Positions 11,561 to 25,600 of a stretch of 64,000 nucleotides of DNA are shown piece by piece (position 1 is the stretch's first letter; every line of letters begins with the position of its first letter). The stretch spans positions 17,381,543 to 17,445,542 of the forward strand of contig CM052355.1 of the NCBI GenBank assembly GCA_028551475.1. The letters are read 5' to 3'. The notes under the pieces are model-generated. The model searched no databases and was not told where the DNA came from. It was given only the letters and a program-made list of their open reading frames with translations. Origin of the DNA: Casuarina equisetifolia. Lineage: Eukaryota; Streptophyta; Magnoliopsida; Fagales; Casuarinaceae. Made by a program: the position numbers and the translations under genes.

Positions 11561-11698
11561 TTTTTAGTCCTTTCCCTCGTAATTCACCTCCTAGCGAAAC
11601 AAACTTGAAGAGGAACTTTTGGCAATTCTTTTCCATGAAAGAATTACCAAGGACTCAATCACGCTGTGTATTGTGCAGCCTGCGTTGATGCATCAAAA

Positions 11699-12459
11699 GA
11701 ATTACCTAAAGAGAGGTGCGATACTATCTTTGAAAACTGTCTATTAGGTACTTTGATGTGGGAGGGCTTTCTGTCTTTAGCGAAATTGGGTATCCCAATA
11801 ATCACTTTCGTTGTAATACCTCAACATATAAGCGACCCCATGACAGGTTCATTTCTTCTCCATGTTTAGCCTGGTCATTTCTATGGATGTTTGAATGTCC
11901 CTAATAATGAAGGAAGTTGGCTTCCCCATATCACAACCTATTTATTATTTGCAATAGGCTTTAATGGCTTCTCTCATGGAACCATTTTCTGGCTTTTACA
12001 TGTTTCGGAACACACAAGGACTGAAAGGCAAGATTCTTAAGTAGCTAGGAATATGTCAAGGAACTTCAGATGAACAACGATAATTCAGTTTAAGGACACT
12101 CAACTCATTGAAAGAGGTTTGTCTACATAACCAACTCAAGTTATCATATAAAATGATGAAGAGCCTCATCTCTGCAGGAATGACTTCTAAGCGTGTTCTA
12201 GAGCTTCCAATGCAGTATCGTGGCCACATCTTTTACCTAACAAAGAAAAAAAAAGAACCAAAAATATAGCAGTGAAAAAGGGCTGATCAGATAATGCTTT
12301 ATTCTTTACTGAAGAAAAAGAAGTTATTGTGCATAGGGGACAAGGAGTCACAGGTGATCTCCGTCTTGAACTAATAACTCAGGAAGCCATTCACAAAGTA
12401 CATTGTACGCAGAAAAAGTAGAGAGTAACCAAGATGAGGTCACTGATAATGGTTAATGT
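11699..12459. other. Intergenic between the duplication and the carbonic anhydrase 3' end
   Basis: There is no supported gene. A 67-residue open frame at 11666-11869 straddles the duplication edge and matches nothing I know. The region from about 12250 to 12459 is probably 3' UTR of the carbonic anhydrase gene, which ends here on the - strand. Confidence 0.5.
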
Positions 12460-15400
12460 TCATACGGAGACAGAGGGAGAAAGACTAAACTCAAGCCCCC
12501 AGAGCTCAAAGCTTCCTTTAACAAAGTCGTAGTATCCACCCTTCAACCCTAGAGTTTTGTTCTGCAAGCCGTCTCTCACAAATGGATAGGTCAGCAGGTT
12601 TCCAATGGACGTATTCACGGCTTCCTGGATCGCAACCCAACGCAAACATATTTGGTAAGAAGCATCAAAACAATGCCATGTATGGTACTTCACATAAAAA
12701 AGGCATTAAACAGGGGGAAGCAAGGGTGCTTACCTTCTCGCAATGTCCACATAGCTCTGGGAAAGGTGCACTACCAAATTGTGATTTCACCTTCGCCCGG
12801 GCAGGCAAAGCAATTTTAACCCAGTCTTCAATGAAATCACTGCACGCCCAATCCGACAAATTCACAGTTACTAAATCAGAGTAATCCACTTTTGCTTCAA
12901 TCTAGGTCTTGTTATTTCCTCCATCTTAGGAGTGGCTGAAAATGCAGGAGCTCTGGACTACTATTAGTACAAAAGATGGCTCACATACCCAAAAACAATA
13001 GGGCCCTATAGAGGTGATTAATGTGCCTTTTTGTTATAAAATCTTTTTCTTAAAACCGGCTCATAAAAAAGTCATGCCTGTTACTTTAAAAAAAAAAATT
13101 CTCAAAGTAGGATTTTAACAACATGTAATAATTTATATCTTCCTTTTCTCTCTTGCAATTGACATAGAGTATGAATTTCATCACAATGGTAATACACTCC
13201 TTAGAAAACTATTTTGAGCTGTAGGTTTCATCCACTAGGACTGGCTCTAAATTGTCTTAAAATACTTATTCTTGCCTAAAAATTGACTAAAAGAATCTTT
13301 ATATAATCCCTAAATAATATTTAATTAATGTAAAAAAATTTCAACATCTATAAAGTAAAATTTCTCATGCTTGAGCACTTGATTGTGCTTGAGTTAAATT
13401 TATTGGAAGGCTTTGTTCCATTTTGAAAGTCCAGAAGTCATTTATGGTGTATAGCTACTATCAAAAAAGGTCCATAAATAGCCGTGATTAAGATGTATAA
13501 TTTGGAATAAACATTTGTTGTGCTTCAGTACTGAGTTATACTAAAATTAGATAAAATGAAAAATTCACTGTCCCAGTTTTAATCTTAAAATTTAGATTAA
13601 CTCTAAATCAACCAAGCATAACTACGGTAGAATCAAATGTGGGACTTCTACAAAATCCTGATTCGCAAACTCGGCTTTGTTGTTTTCAGCAAATAACGTG
13701 TAATTGGGATCTTCTTAGTGAAATTTTTGGGCATGTGTTCTGTTCCCAACCATGGCTATTATATGTCGATGGTAACAAAAACTAAAAAAGAAAAGACGAT
13801 GAGAAAAGCAAAGGTCTTACGTAGAGGTAGATCCATCTTCTGGAATGGAGAGAAGCCCCTTAATTCCACCACAAGCACTGTGCCCAATCACCACAATGTA
13901 TTGCACCTACGGTTGATTACCATATAAAGTGTTAATGAACTCAAACTCATTCACAAATTAATCATTTGTTGGTTTATCAAGTAAAAAAATCGAATTTTGC
14001 ACTTGTACATCCATCATTAGTTACTTAATTATGAGGAAGGTTATATCATTGGAATTGATCAAATAAACTAATTTGACTTCACTACTAATGTGTTTATGAC
14101 ATATCAGATATAGTTTTTCACCATCAATTGGATACTTTGTTTTATGTATTTCAACTGTATATAAATTTAGATGCCCCAATCTTAAGTGTAAATTATCATC
14201 TTTTTACATGTATAGATTCATCATACGTGAAAACATAGATATTTATATAATTATTTTTTTATTTATATCATGACTCACGATCATAAAATTCAAGCCATAT
14301 AAATACATGGGTATTTGATATTTTCGTCTTAAGATGTTTAATTGTAAAAAGTGAAAATAATATGACAATAAAACTAACGCTTCGAGTTCATATGAGTTGA
14401 TTAAGTCAATAAATGAGTCTAAATTTCCGTTTAATCTGAACTCAAGTCGCATTCATACAATTCGAGTTTAAACTGTTTATGAGTAAACCGTAGAGATGGA
14501 ATGTGTGTTACCTTGAGATGCAGAACCGCGTACTCCACAGCAGCGCCGACGCCGGAGTATCTTGTCTGTAGCAGCGGGTTCCAGAGAGTAGTAAACAACG
14601 TTGTCAAAAACGAGTTTGAAATGGAAAGAAAAGAATAGTTAAAGACAGGCACATAATTCAACGACACAGCTCAGGTTTGTACGGGACCTGATCATACGGT
14701 GGAACCAGGTTCGCAACATTGCGGACGACAAAAGCCTCTCCTGGTTGGAAATCCAGAACATGTGATGGGCAGACACGGGAATCCGAGCAAGCAAACACCA
14801 TGAACTACAACATACAGGATTCTCATTAATACTGCACAAATTTAGACTAATCTACTGCATAGCTGTTCCTGAAAAAGAAGGTCAAGAGTAGGTAGGTACC
14901 TTGGGACTTTGGCCTTTCGCAAGCTCACCAAACAAGGCCGGGCTCTTTCTGCAAATGGAGAACAGGGAATGTTTCAGATACTCGTTTGACAACGTCATAT
15001 CGAGCACTAGATTATTTAGTAACAGTAGTTTACTGACTCGTATTTCTCTTTCTTGAAGTGGATGAAACCGGTTTTCAGCCTCTCAACTTCGTCGAAAGGT
15101 TTGCCGTCAGAAGCTGGAGTTTGTAACTGTGCAGTTATCTGCTCCACTTTGGAAGCAGCAACAGCTTTCAAGTTCCCCTTCTCACTGCATCATCCAAGTC
15201 GAAAGAAACAAGAATTCCATATCATTGCCCGTTTCCCAAAAAAAGAGTACACCAAATTGTCAGATTCAGTGGAATGTCAGCTGACAAAGACAAATCGATT
15301 TACCTGAGAAGTTTCTGAAGACCCTCAATAGCCTCCTCGTACGAGTCCTTTCCCATGTCTTCTCTCTGCAAATTAATTCCACCCAGAATACATCAAAACT

Positions 15401-16111
15401 TAGAAAGGAAAACATATCTTTGACAATTTCGAAACTGACCACCAACCTTGTCGGATTTGACAGTATGCATGCAAGACACTGGGTTTGAGTACCTATTTTT
15501 CGGCTCTTATTCAGTGCTCTTCAGACTTTTGAGAAGAACCCAAGAAGAAGAGTTCGGAGGAAATCAGAAAGTAGGATGTTCTATTACTCATCTTGTGAAA
15601 GCAAAACGGAAAGAACCGTTTCAGTAGGGGTAGGCAACATGTATTCACATAAGGATAACCAGAGCCACACATTTGTCAAGTGACAAATAGGCGTATAACA
15701 ACCAAGCGCAGGGCAGGTCAAGTGGGCAACGCTGGGACCGTATTCTTCGCAATGTAAGCAGAAAAATGACTACTTCAACTCAAAAGTTCAGATTCATATG
15801 TGTGGACTATAGACCTACACGTTTTTGTGCATTGAAAACGTTATAACTTCCTGAAGCACTACCACACATCAAGTGTGTCATGCTTGATGACACTTGTGTG
15901 ACTGACCAAATTCTGTGCTGTGCAAGTGTTGATGCTTAACACAAGGTCGTATGCCTACTCATTATTCCTCCTCCTTGGGATTAAAGTTCCCCATTCATTT
16001 ATCATGAATAACCAATACGTTGATATGCCAAAGGCCACGGCTCTTACGGTCTGGCATTATCAAAGTTCAAAATGCATGCGCTTATCAGTAAACTAAGATG
16101 CCTAAATGTAC

Positions 16112-16157
<46 letters not shown>

Positions 16158-16350
16158 AGGGAGGTACCCAGGTAGGGGTAATGATGGGAGAAGGGGCAGC
16201 GAAAACAGGCTTGTCCTGGATGAGGGAAGGAGGAGAGGCAGAATTGCTGAGCCTTGCGGACACACAAGGACGTAATGTAGCTTTCCTGACAACAGACTGG
16301 GCTGCGGAGGTCGATGAAAGGCACCAACCGTTGATCGAAGCAGTCGACAT
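12460..16350 (-). CDS. Beta-carbonic anhydrase, chloroplastic, 322 aa
   Basis: Zinc enzyme interconverting CO2 and bicarbonate, stromal in this subfamily. Exons on the complement: 16350-16168, 15365-15304, 15184-15038, 14948-14900, 14804-14688, 14565-14512, 13906-13821, 12839-12734, 12624-12460. They sum to 969 nt with consistent phases. Exon 1 is a plastid leader ([13 protein letters not shown], ending SPIITPTW). Exon 2 starts [17 protein letters not shown], where the mature or cytosolic form of related genes begins, so a shorter isoform from the internal Met is possible. Zinc ligands are Cys153 (FACSDSRV, with the Asp155-Arg157 dyad), His213 and Cys216 (GHSACGG). Further marks are [26 protein letters not shown], and the C-terminal [18 protein letters not shown]. 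All active-site residues are present. I give no isoform number because plants carry several close paralogues. Confidence 0.94.
16116..16163. repeat. (AG)n microsatellite plus GGGA repeats in carbonic anhydrase intron 1
   Basis: About 18 AG units (16116-16151) pass into GGGAGGGAGGGAGG. On the gene's strand this is a CCT/CT tract starting directly after the exon-1 donor at 16167. Leu/Ser and Arg/Glu open frames here are artefacts of the repeat. Confidence 0.9.
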
Positions 16351-18161
16351 TGTGCACACTGCTCTTAGTTTGAGCAGCTTTATACCATAAATAGTCAGAT
16401 CGTCGCGGGATAATGAAAGTGAAAGCCCAATAAACCAGAGCTTCTAGCCTTCTGGATGAGGTATGGACGCTCGAGATGGAAAGAATGGCCATATCACGAG
16501 CCTTCCCAACTTCATCTGTAGGCATGTCACATTGAATGTAGCAGCATTCACGTAATGCCATTAGCTACGTATATGTTATGCCCTTGCCAAACATTATTGG
16601 TTCCTCTGAGATAAGCAAGGAACAAAGACGTTCCTGTTGCACACTTGCCAAGCTGAACGATCAATTCCAAATAATCAACATGCATAATGTTATAGATATG
16701 GGTCAGATACGTTCTAATTCCCTATAACGCTGTGAAAATGATATATGTACACCCATTGCTAGACATCCTTGGTTTTCTTTTGAGTAGACATGAACATGAG
16801 AGAACAAAACCCAACGAGTTTAGAAAATAACTTTTCCTCAAACGTTAAACCTCTATCGCATGACACAAATCTTAAGCATTAACCTATATTAAACTCCATA
16901 TTTTGCAAACTACCATTACATTTTAGCTTCCTAAGAAGCATGAAGCTTTTGTTGGGCATTAGAGATCAAGGTAAGAATCAGGATATTGCTGAGAAGGAGA
17001 AAAAACAAATCCTGCTACGAGACGAACCTTAGCACATCGCTATCATTTGTGAAATGGAATGGCTTATATGGTGCAGACTCGCTTAGTGGAGGATCATAGA
17101 GATAAGGCCCTATCCCTAAAGCATGGCTCTTGTGGCGTTGTGGATACAAATGGTTCCACGAAGGATTCCTCATGTGTGGACTGCGGTATGTGGAATGTTA
17201 CGATTTGATTTGATGGACTTTCCCATCACATGTGACTTGAAAGTTTCAAGTCACACGACCACTTTCCTTTCTCTGCATTCTTAGGGAAGAGCCTAACGGT
17301 TTGCTTCATAATTAGTTCCTTAACAATTTCTCCAACTGAACCTTTCTCAGTCCAGAAACAAGCTTGTCTACTCCGGCATTTGTTTCGAATCTAATAAACA
17401 CATCATCCACTGTCATCTTGTTATAATCTATTACAGCGGAAAACACCGCCTAGCTAGGATAAGTTTTAGTCAGACATTGGTGTTTTAACAAAGGAAACAC
17501 CATTTGATGTATCACAACTCTAGTTATCATTCATGCCCCTCCATCGAAACCCATAAATATATGCTCACGTACACATATGTGTGTTTGTGTCAGTATCAAC
17601 TCCAATTTTATTGACACAGCTATTTGTCATCCACTGCAACTGGGGCAAGATATTGGAATTGGGCCGCGAGTCTTGGATAGCTTTCTTATTTGATGCATTC
17701 GCTATTCAAAAACAAAGTTCAGGGGCCCAAAAGACAAGAACCCAACGAGCCCCCTAATCCTCTAGAGTTCCATTGCAAAACGAGAGGATTTGTAGACATG
17801 TTTGAGCCTAACATAAGCAGAAGCGTCACCAATATCTTTCAGGGACAGAGACCGCCAGAAATGAAATTCATCACAAACTACGTGGTTAGAATAGTTTGTG
17901 AAATTGAGATCGGAAACCTATGTGGCACTGTAATGCTCTAAAATAATGGTTACCGTGGAGTTTCTGAGCGTACGAAAAACAGAACTGAAGATGCATACTA
18001 GCAGAGGATATGCAGCCTTTAGTAAGAATCAGGCCTAAGATGGACCGGGAATGATAAGTGAATAACTAGGAGCAAAAGCAGAGAGGTAGTTAAACTCCAG
18101 TCTTCTTCTGGCCTACGGAGCAAAAGAAAGCTACATAATTAATGCTGTTGTGTGTGTGTGT

Positions 18162-18201
<40 letters not shown>

Positions 18202-19638
18202 TAACCTCAAACCGGGACAATCTCAAGAAAGGCTGCACTGAAATCAATCAACCATTTTCCGTCCAAGAGAAGCCCCTTCGTCATCTTTGTGCTGACAAGT
18301 AATCTGGATTCGGGGCTCAGAAGAAGAACCAGGAGAATGTCAGAGGATGCATTGGTGGTTGTGTTTTGGAAACGCTGGTTTTCTAAATTTAGGCAGACCA
18401 ATAATGTCGACATTGTTTGCAAGAAGAATGTCAACATCCTGTTCTCATATTTTTGTCATTTTTGACTACATTTTTGGGCAGCAGACCTACGTGGCATACA
18501 CTGATCTCTTAAATGTAGTAAATGCTACAAGTGTACAGTCCTCGTGTTCAAGCTACAGCAGAATATGGTGATGTGCCAAGACAGTTTTGAAGCTTGTTAT
18601 TGGACAGTCCAGTCACTTGCCCTGAATCTACCCTTGCTCTTTTGGATTTCTCCATGCAATTCTCCGGAGGAAGGGGACGTGTGTTTCAGTTTTCCTATTT
18701 AATCATGTGCTCATCTCTTTGTCGTCTTTGCAGAATGAGATGGGCTACAAAGCAAACGACAATAATCAATTCTCCCATCTACCTCCCTACATCGACAACC
18801 TTCAGACCTTCATCACCTTGCTTCGTAATCATGGGCGGGCCTAAATAACCTCAATTCTCAATTACAAAGGCAAACGCTTATTTGATCAAATCATCCTCCC
18901 TGGCCATAACCAAAGTTCTGCCTCTGGAGGGGGCAGAACTTGTTTACAAGTTAACAAGTTCTTCATGATTCAACTTGTTTACTCTTTATCAAAATGAGCA
19001 ATCAATAACCATAAGGGGCTGTTAAAGTCTCGTTTTTTCTGTAACATTTGTCTATCGCACGATGTTAAACCCCAAAAAATCAGTAATTTTACAGTCACCA
19101 TTACTAACATGTCAAAAGATTATTTTGAAGCAGAAACATCCATGTCTCTCCTTTAAACTGAACATCTAAAACAATGGATTGATTCCGTTCATCAAATGTT
19201 TTCAATTCAAGATTTTAGATTTCAGTAGATACCTTTCAATTATTTTCAATAATCTTCACCACAATTTCAATATTTCATGTAGGAACATTTGTTCATGATG
19301 GCAACTTTCAAAATCCAAAGGCACTTCTAAAATATTTTTCCGTGGGTATGCGGCTACAGCCTTGATTATCTAAAACGTTTAAGTATGAAGATTTCTTCTT
19401 TCATTACGCAAGCTAATCAAGGACAGCACAAAGACGCAAGAATTACATAACAGTTTGCATAAACAAATTGACATGATTATTTCAAGCCTGAAAGATAAAA
19501 CCTTGAGCACCGTGTCTAAACGAGAATGACTTGAGGAAGGTACAACCAGGATATAATTATCAATACCTCACTTGCTGGTTGAAACTGCCTGATTATTAGG
19601 TTATTAACAGCCATTCCACTTACATATTGCTTGCCCAA
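16351..19638. other. Intergenic between carbonic anhydrase (promoter side) and LSF1 (3' side)
   Basis: About 3.3 kb without a supportable gene. Open frames at 17690-17941, 18207-18437 and 18594-18848 have no family resemblance or consistent neighbouring exons. The left part must contain the carbonic anhydrase leader and promoter, and the right part the LSF1 3' UTR. A TG/AG microsatellite lies at 18150-18199. Confidence 0.55.
18150..18199. repeat. (TG)n(AG)n compound microsatellite
   Basis: A short TG run is followed by about 18 AG units, upstream of the carbonic anhydrase gene. It is simple-sequence DNA. CT/GA repeats are common near plant promoters, but the distance of about 1.8 kb from the start codon makes a core-promoter role unlikely. 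Confidence 0.9.
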
Positions 19639-22600
19639 CTACTTGGGAGCTAGTCTGATTGGACAGACAGAGAATGCTACGCACCGAGCTGCTTTTGCCA
19701 GCATAAAGCGTTCATTTTCTGTCAGAGGCCTCTCGATTACCTTTACAACATTCGCATCCTTAAAAAACCATAAAGGAAGCCACCATCAGCACACAGCCAT
19801 AGCCCCAGAAGTGATAAGCTTTGACAAAGAAATCAAAGAAACCAATAGTTCCTCCAAGATTAATAACATCGCCAATGTCTTTTTGCACTAAGAAGAATTT
19901 TTTAAGGGAAAATCCCATCACCCTAAAATGAAAATAAGTAAAGCCAAGGCATGGTACATCTTGGGAAAACCTTGAAGAGAAGCACAACTGTTCTGTATAC
20001 ATAAACTTTTCAATAGAGTATTAGGTGAAGCAAGAAGCAGGAACGAAATTACAGTGGCTTACGATATTATGCATAATACTTCCTCATCAAAAGCTATATG
20101 CAATTCTGCAAAATTATTTGACGTAAGAGGGTTGACAAGCGCCTAGCTCAGGAGTGCACTAGCATAGCTTGAGACCATTTGATCTCAAGTTCAGCACTCC
20201 AGGGGTGCGTTAGTTAAAAAAGAAAAAAGAAAAAATCATTAAATGTAAGAGGTTACTACGACAAAACGATGAACATGTAGAATTTAATGTTTGTCGATAG
20301 AAGAGATTTGCACGCATTACATGTTCATATATGCAAAATTTCGGAAGACAGAGTATACTAACCTTCTGTTGTTGATGGACAGAAGGTCTGACGCTGGCAA
20401 CATCACCAATAACAATTACATTGTTAACATTACCGCTTTCATCCCTTTCTGCTGGTGAAGCTGTTGAATGTCTCCATTGACCATTAACAATATACTTGTA
20501 ATAGTACCTTTAGGCGGTGAGAAAAGTCACATTTAGAAAGAAGTTCAGATATACTACATATGTAGATATGTATATGATATACACAAACATTCATACAAAA
20601 ACATGAATATGTATATGTGTACAGACATGTACATATCTACGTGTCTTCTAGAGTATGAAGTCAAACTTAAATTAGTACATAATTTTCTGAACGATTAGAA
20701 TATCCACTAATGAATGACCGCTCTGCCTCATGATAATATTAGGTAAAGCACCATCTCCTATTTCTTAACTGCTGAAACAGACAACCCCTACCCTCCCTAA
20801 AATCAGCTTTACTCCCTACCCCGTTCCATCAGAATAATAACTAAATCGAATAAAATCCCTCTCTACTTCTTTTCCTCAGCAAATAGATCTTAAATTTTAC
20901 CAAATAATATAGTTAAAAGCAACAACCTTTACCTGTAGAATTTTACCAGTGCATAAATCTGACAAAGACAATCATCTAAAACAAGCATACACAGAACATA
21001 ACAACCACAGCCCTTCCCATCTTGAAAAGAATGTCTCTCCTTATATAACAGAACACGGTATAGAATTTGAACGCTTAGCTACACGATACTAATGAACAGC
21101 AGCGGACTCCTGAGTCCAGTCAACCGCAAATACAACAGCTTCTTTCTTAGACACCCTAACAGTTACGAGAATAGAAACTACAGTGTATTGATTTAGAAAT
21201 ATTTTCAAGCAACAAAATCAACAAAGATGTAGTTTACGGATTTATAAGAAAGCATATATTCTAAATCCAAATTAACAATTAAAAGGAACTACTGAACCTT
21301 GACACTTACTTTCCTTGTGGGAGTCTAATCTCTGCTTCGTATCTAGGTCCACCCTTGTGGATTGATTTAATTGGTTCTTTCCAATTTCCTGTAAAATCTC
21401 CTACCAAATTTACATCCTCTCCCTGGAATACAGGGACAAGTGGACACACAAGAAGCAGCATCAAAACCTTGTGTCCCATTCAAATACAAAATGCTCTGAA
21501 CTGCTTTGCCAGAATTAGTTCTAGCGACAATTTTCCTTCACTTTAGGTGATCAAAAATCAGAAAAGAACAATGAAGAAGAAATCCAAGTCATCACCCACC
21601 TCTTGCCCATGCCACACAAAGGTCACAGCATGGGTTGCAGGACCCTCATGTCCACCTTTTTCCACCATGGCTATAAGATCCCATGTTGCCCAAGCAATTG
21701 CCGGTCTGTGCAAATATAAAGATTTCTTTAGACATTTTGTCAAGTTAAAGGAAATGAAAATTTGAAAAAGCAACCACGCTACAAAGACTTGTTATATTTT
21801 TATATGAGCTTGTTATTTCTTATTGCTTAATGGTATCTCTGTAATTATATTTTTAGAGCTAAAGGTATTTTTGTGAAAACGTTATATTCATCCCAACATA
21901 AATATAAATTATAGAAAAGGGGCTAGAACGCAATTTTAGAACTTCTCTCTAAACACAATCTAAAAATCATTGTTTGCCAACAAAGCATACTGAAATCAAT
22001 ATCTATACACTAATCTTAACTCCTGAAATCTGTAACAGTGTGGTTTAAGTCCTCCAACCTTACTGATCATTGTGTTCACTTTCCAAGAAATTTTTTAAAT
22101 CATGTTCCATGACTTTCCTATTTTCCTAAAACTTCAAACTTCTTTCATCTGTAAAGATGAAGCTGTTTGGAGTCTTCTTGCTGCATGTTACTCCTATTGT
22201 ATAGGCTACCTTGCTGGTGGTTCGTTGGGCTTTCAGAAGCTATCCAAGAATTTCATGCTGCTCTCCTTACTTGGAGGGCTGGATATCTAAAGTATCTCCA
22301 AGTTCGACCCTTCAGTTGATTTTTGGTTGGTTTACTTTTCTATCGTTCAGGTTGATTTGCTGCGATGAATTTTGTTTTGGTTCTAGTTTATTTTTTTGGC
22401 CAAGGAAAAGCACCACAGCTCCATGATGATATAAGCCAAAATCAATTGGAAGAGTTAAATATTGCTTCAGCTAAAGTAATTAAAGCAACTCTCTCTCTTT
22501 AGTGGTAAATCTACACTTTGGATTCTTATCTTATTTTGTGCGGTAGCTTGAATATTTCGAGTGGAAGTCTTAAACATTGATTCGATCAAAGTTATACAAG

Positions 22601-25600
22601 AGACTCACTCACTACCTGTACCCTGCCACACACTACATATGCATGAACATGCATGTTTTTAGTTGAAGAAAAACTCCAAAATATCAATCACTTCTAAGGG
22701 CAGTTCCTATGTTTTTTTTTATTTTTTATCTCCCCCCTTACTTTCCCATTCCCATTTTTACTTAATAAAAACCCCGATTTTTTAATATTCAATAAAACAG
22801 TCGGCTGCAAACAAATCTTATATGCTAAATGCACCATCCAATGTACTTGTTAAGCTACCTGAAACGATAAAATATATAACTAATGCGACAAGGAATCTCA
22901 GCAACAGTCAATCATATGGCATAGGAGTTTTTAAGTTATAGTTAACACTAATATTATGAGGCAAAACACTTGAGACTGTTATTGCCAGTTAAGGTCTTTT
23001 AATACAATGTACAAATCACAATCTACGGCTCCTTAGCATAGCCCAAGTAAAGTGACATAAAGAGGTTTAGCAAGAAGAACCTGTCAGGCCTGCAAGAATG
23101 CAAACTGGTGACAAAATTGTAAGCTGCATGAAGGGAAGTGTCTGTCATCCAATGCAGGTATGCAATCACACAGGCTGGAGATCGATCAAAACCAGCTGTA
23201 CATGTAACAAAAACGCGGTGGTTCTTTTTTAACAAGCGTAGTAGAAGGCCAACACAAAATGGTAACTTCTTCCTCATATCAAAAGAGTCTCCTTCCCTGC
23301 CACAAAAAAAAAAAAAAAAAAAAACTATGACAAATTCACGGTACAGTAACCAGCTAGTAAGTCTTAAGAGACATAGAAGTTAAAAGAACACCTATTACCA
23401 ATTCCCTTTTCAATTTCCAAAAGCAGCACATATGCATTAATGTACAAAAAACAAGCAAACAAGAATATTCTCAATGCCTCCATCTGGAAACCTTCTCAAT
23501 TAAGCTTCAGTGCAGTGATTACAGAAACACACGCATACACAGTACCATAAACTGATGACAGAAGCAAAGGTTCATTGAGTTGTGACACTTCTTTTATTAA
23601 CACATAGTATACATCATTGAACCATTGTTTACCTTATAGGATAGTTAATCATGAGAATGTTAGATCTCTGGCATGATTCATTGATTGAATTGGAATTGAT
23701 TCCCCAATTTTCTGCTTCAATTCCACTTTGGAAATTCAAAATAGCAGTCACACCCTGAAGCAGAAATTTGAAAGCTGCTATGAGAAAGGAACGGAATAAG
23801 AAGAAAAAGAAGAAAAAATAAAAGGCTCCCTTGCATGGGGCATTTATTGAAATGACAACTATCTACACTTGCAAGTTCATTATAGGCAAAAGACCTAACG
23901 AACCCTTTCTCCTTCCAAGACATTTAAAGATATTACAAGTAAAGAGAAGTCTGCATCAGTAAGGCACTCACAATTGAAAGAACAGGATAGAATTGGAAAA
24001 TGGCATCATGAAGATACAAGTAAGACTAGAAAGAGGTGTCACTCACAGCAACATTAGACAAAGTCAGCACATCAGCTTCTGTTTGAATACATGATCCCAC
24101 ATATATTTGCTCTGTAATCTAACAAATGAAAAACAGAAAAAAAAAAAAATCAATTTAGCAAAAGTTTGCACTCACAAACTAGAAGTTATCTTTTAAAGGA
24201 TAAAACTGACGCTAGATCCTCAAATTAATAGCATAAGTTGTAGTGCTGCAAACTACTGAGTTAAAAGAAGGATGAATGTCACACCTTACTATAACGCATG
24301 CCAAGGGAGTGATTATAGTACAACTCTCCTTTAGAACGATCCAGGGCCCTAATATATTCCTCAAGTGGGAAGTTTCCGTGAGCCCATTCTCCATCTCCAG
24401 ACTCTTCTTCAGAAAGAATTGAAACAACTTCACTTGAGTGCTGTGCATGAATACTTTTCAGCATTTGCAATTGAACGTGTCCATTTTGATTGTTCAAAAG
24501 TTTCCATCCCTGGGATGTTTGAAACTTGGAGGAAAACATGACAAAGCCAGAGTTCCCGCTACTTTCAGAATATGTTCTCAAATTTGACGCCAATATACCC
24601 TTGTTCCAACTGGCAACAGCTACTCGGCCTCTATTAAATAGTATATCAAGATCACCCAAAAGATGTAGTTGGTGAATAGGATATGGTGAGTACGGCCTCT
24701 CAAGAACCAGGCTAAAAGATCCTGTCGTCTCCTTCAGCATCTTCCTGTAGAAACCAAAGACTGAAAATAAAAAACAAAAATAAAAATAAAAAACTTGTGA
24801 ACAGAAAATATCTTTGACAATGACCTCACCAAGTACCCTTGCGTTACTTGAATCTAGATATTGAGAAACACGCAGGGTTATAGGCGAAAAGAAATAAATG
24901 CATTCGCCAGAGAACAGCCCCAGCATGAAGCAGTTTCACTATGCCATCTACAATAATTTTGGCTCAAATATTAGACTTCTTAGACAGAACAATAGCATTT
25001 CACAAAGAGCTATTAGACAATCCACGTTGCTAATATATATAATTTCTCTCAGACAGAAACTACCAACTGGAATATATGCAGTAAGCACTCATTTTATACC
25101 CATTTGCATTTCCACCATCAGCTTATTTTATAGGACTCAAATCTAATCTACAGACTTCCACATACTTGGGTCAAGGATTTGTTAGAAGTTTTCCACAAAA
25201 ACTACAACACTAACAGAATAGGCCGCATTCCTGCAGCATATAATGCGAAGCATTGAGTGTAACTTTTGATTAATCCAAGATTAATGGAACTAGGCAGTTT
25301 CAATTTTCAGAGTAGCCCAATTCCCTGCAACCAAACCGTTACTGCAGGTTCCAGCTTACCTCTTTCTATGTCCTATCAACAGGACAAAGAAAGTGGTATA
25401 GCTCATTCCTCGGGTAAAAAAAACTTTCCAACTGAAGACTTGATATAACATGATAGGACACCACCTTAGAACAATCAGGAATCCAGTTTTCCCTTTTTTT
25501 TTTAATCGAAACCCTAATTTCCTATATCCATAGTCATAGAGATAGACTTAGCATCATATTCTATAACATTGTTTTCAATTTATGTGCATAGAGTTACAGC

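Larger units (their letters stand above)
8127..11698 (+). repeat. Tandem segmental duplication, unit B
   Basis: This is the second copy in the same orientation as unit A. It starts within what corresponds to DEG1 intron 7 and ends after GATGCATCAAAA. Past 11698 the sequence (AAAGAGAGGTGCGAT...) is not seen in unit A. Most of the unit differs from A by scattered substitutions and indels. One block in gag is identical base for base. Confidence 0.85.

Noticed and set aside
11666..11869. 67-residue frame at the end of unit B
   Set aside because: It crosses the duplication boundary and has no similarity I know. It is likely chance.
16085..16561. 158-residue open frame on the - strand over the carbonic anhydrase leader, plus partners at 16044-16390
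   Set aside because: It is out of frame with the transit peptide and largely translates the AG/CT microsatellite. The transit-peptide frame (16168-16350) explains the region.
20134..20230. Possible tRNA gene
   Set aside because: The A-box and B-box are imperfect, no acceptor stem closes, and the A-rich tail fits a SINE fragment better.
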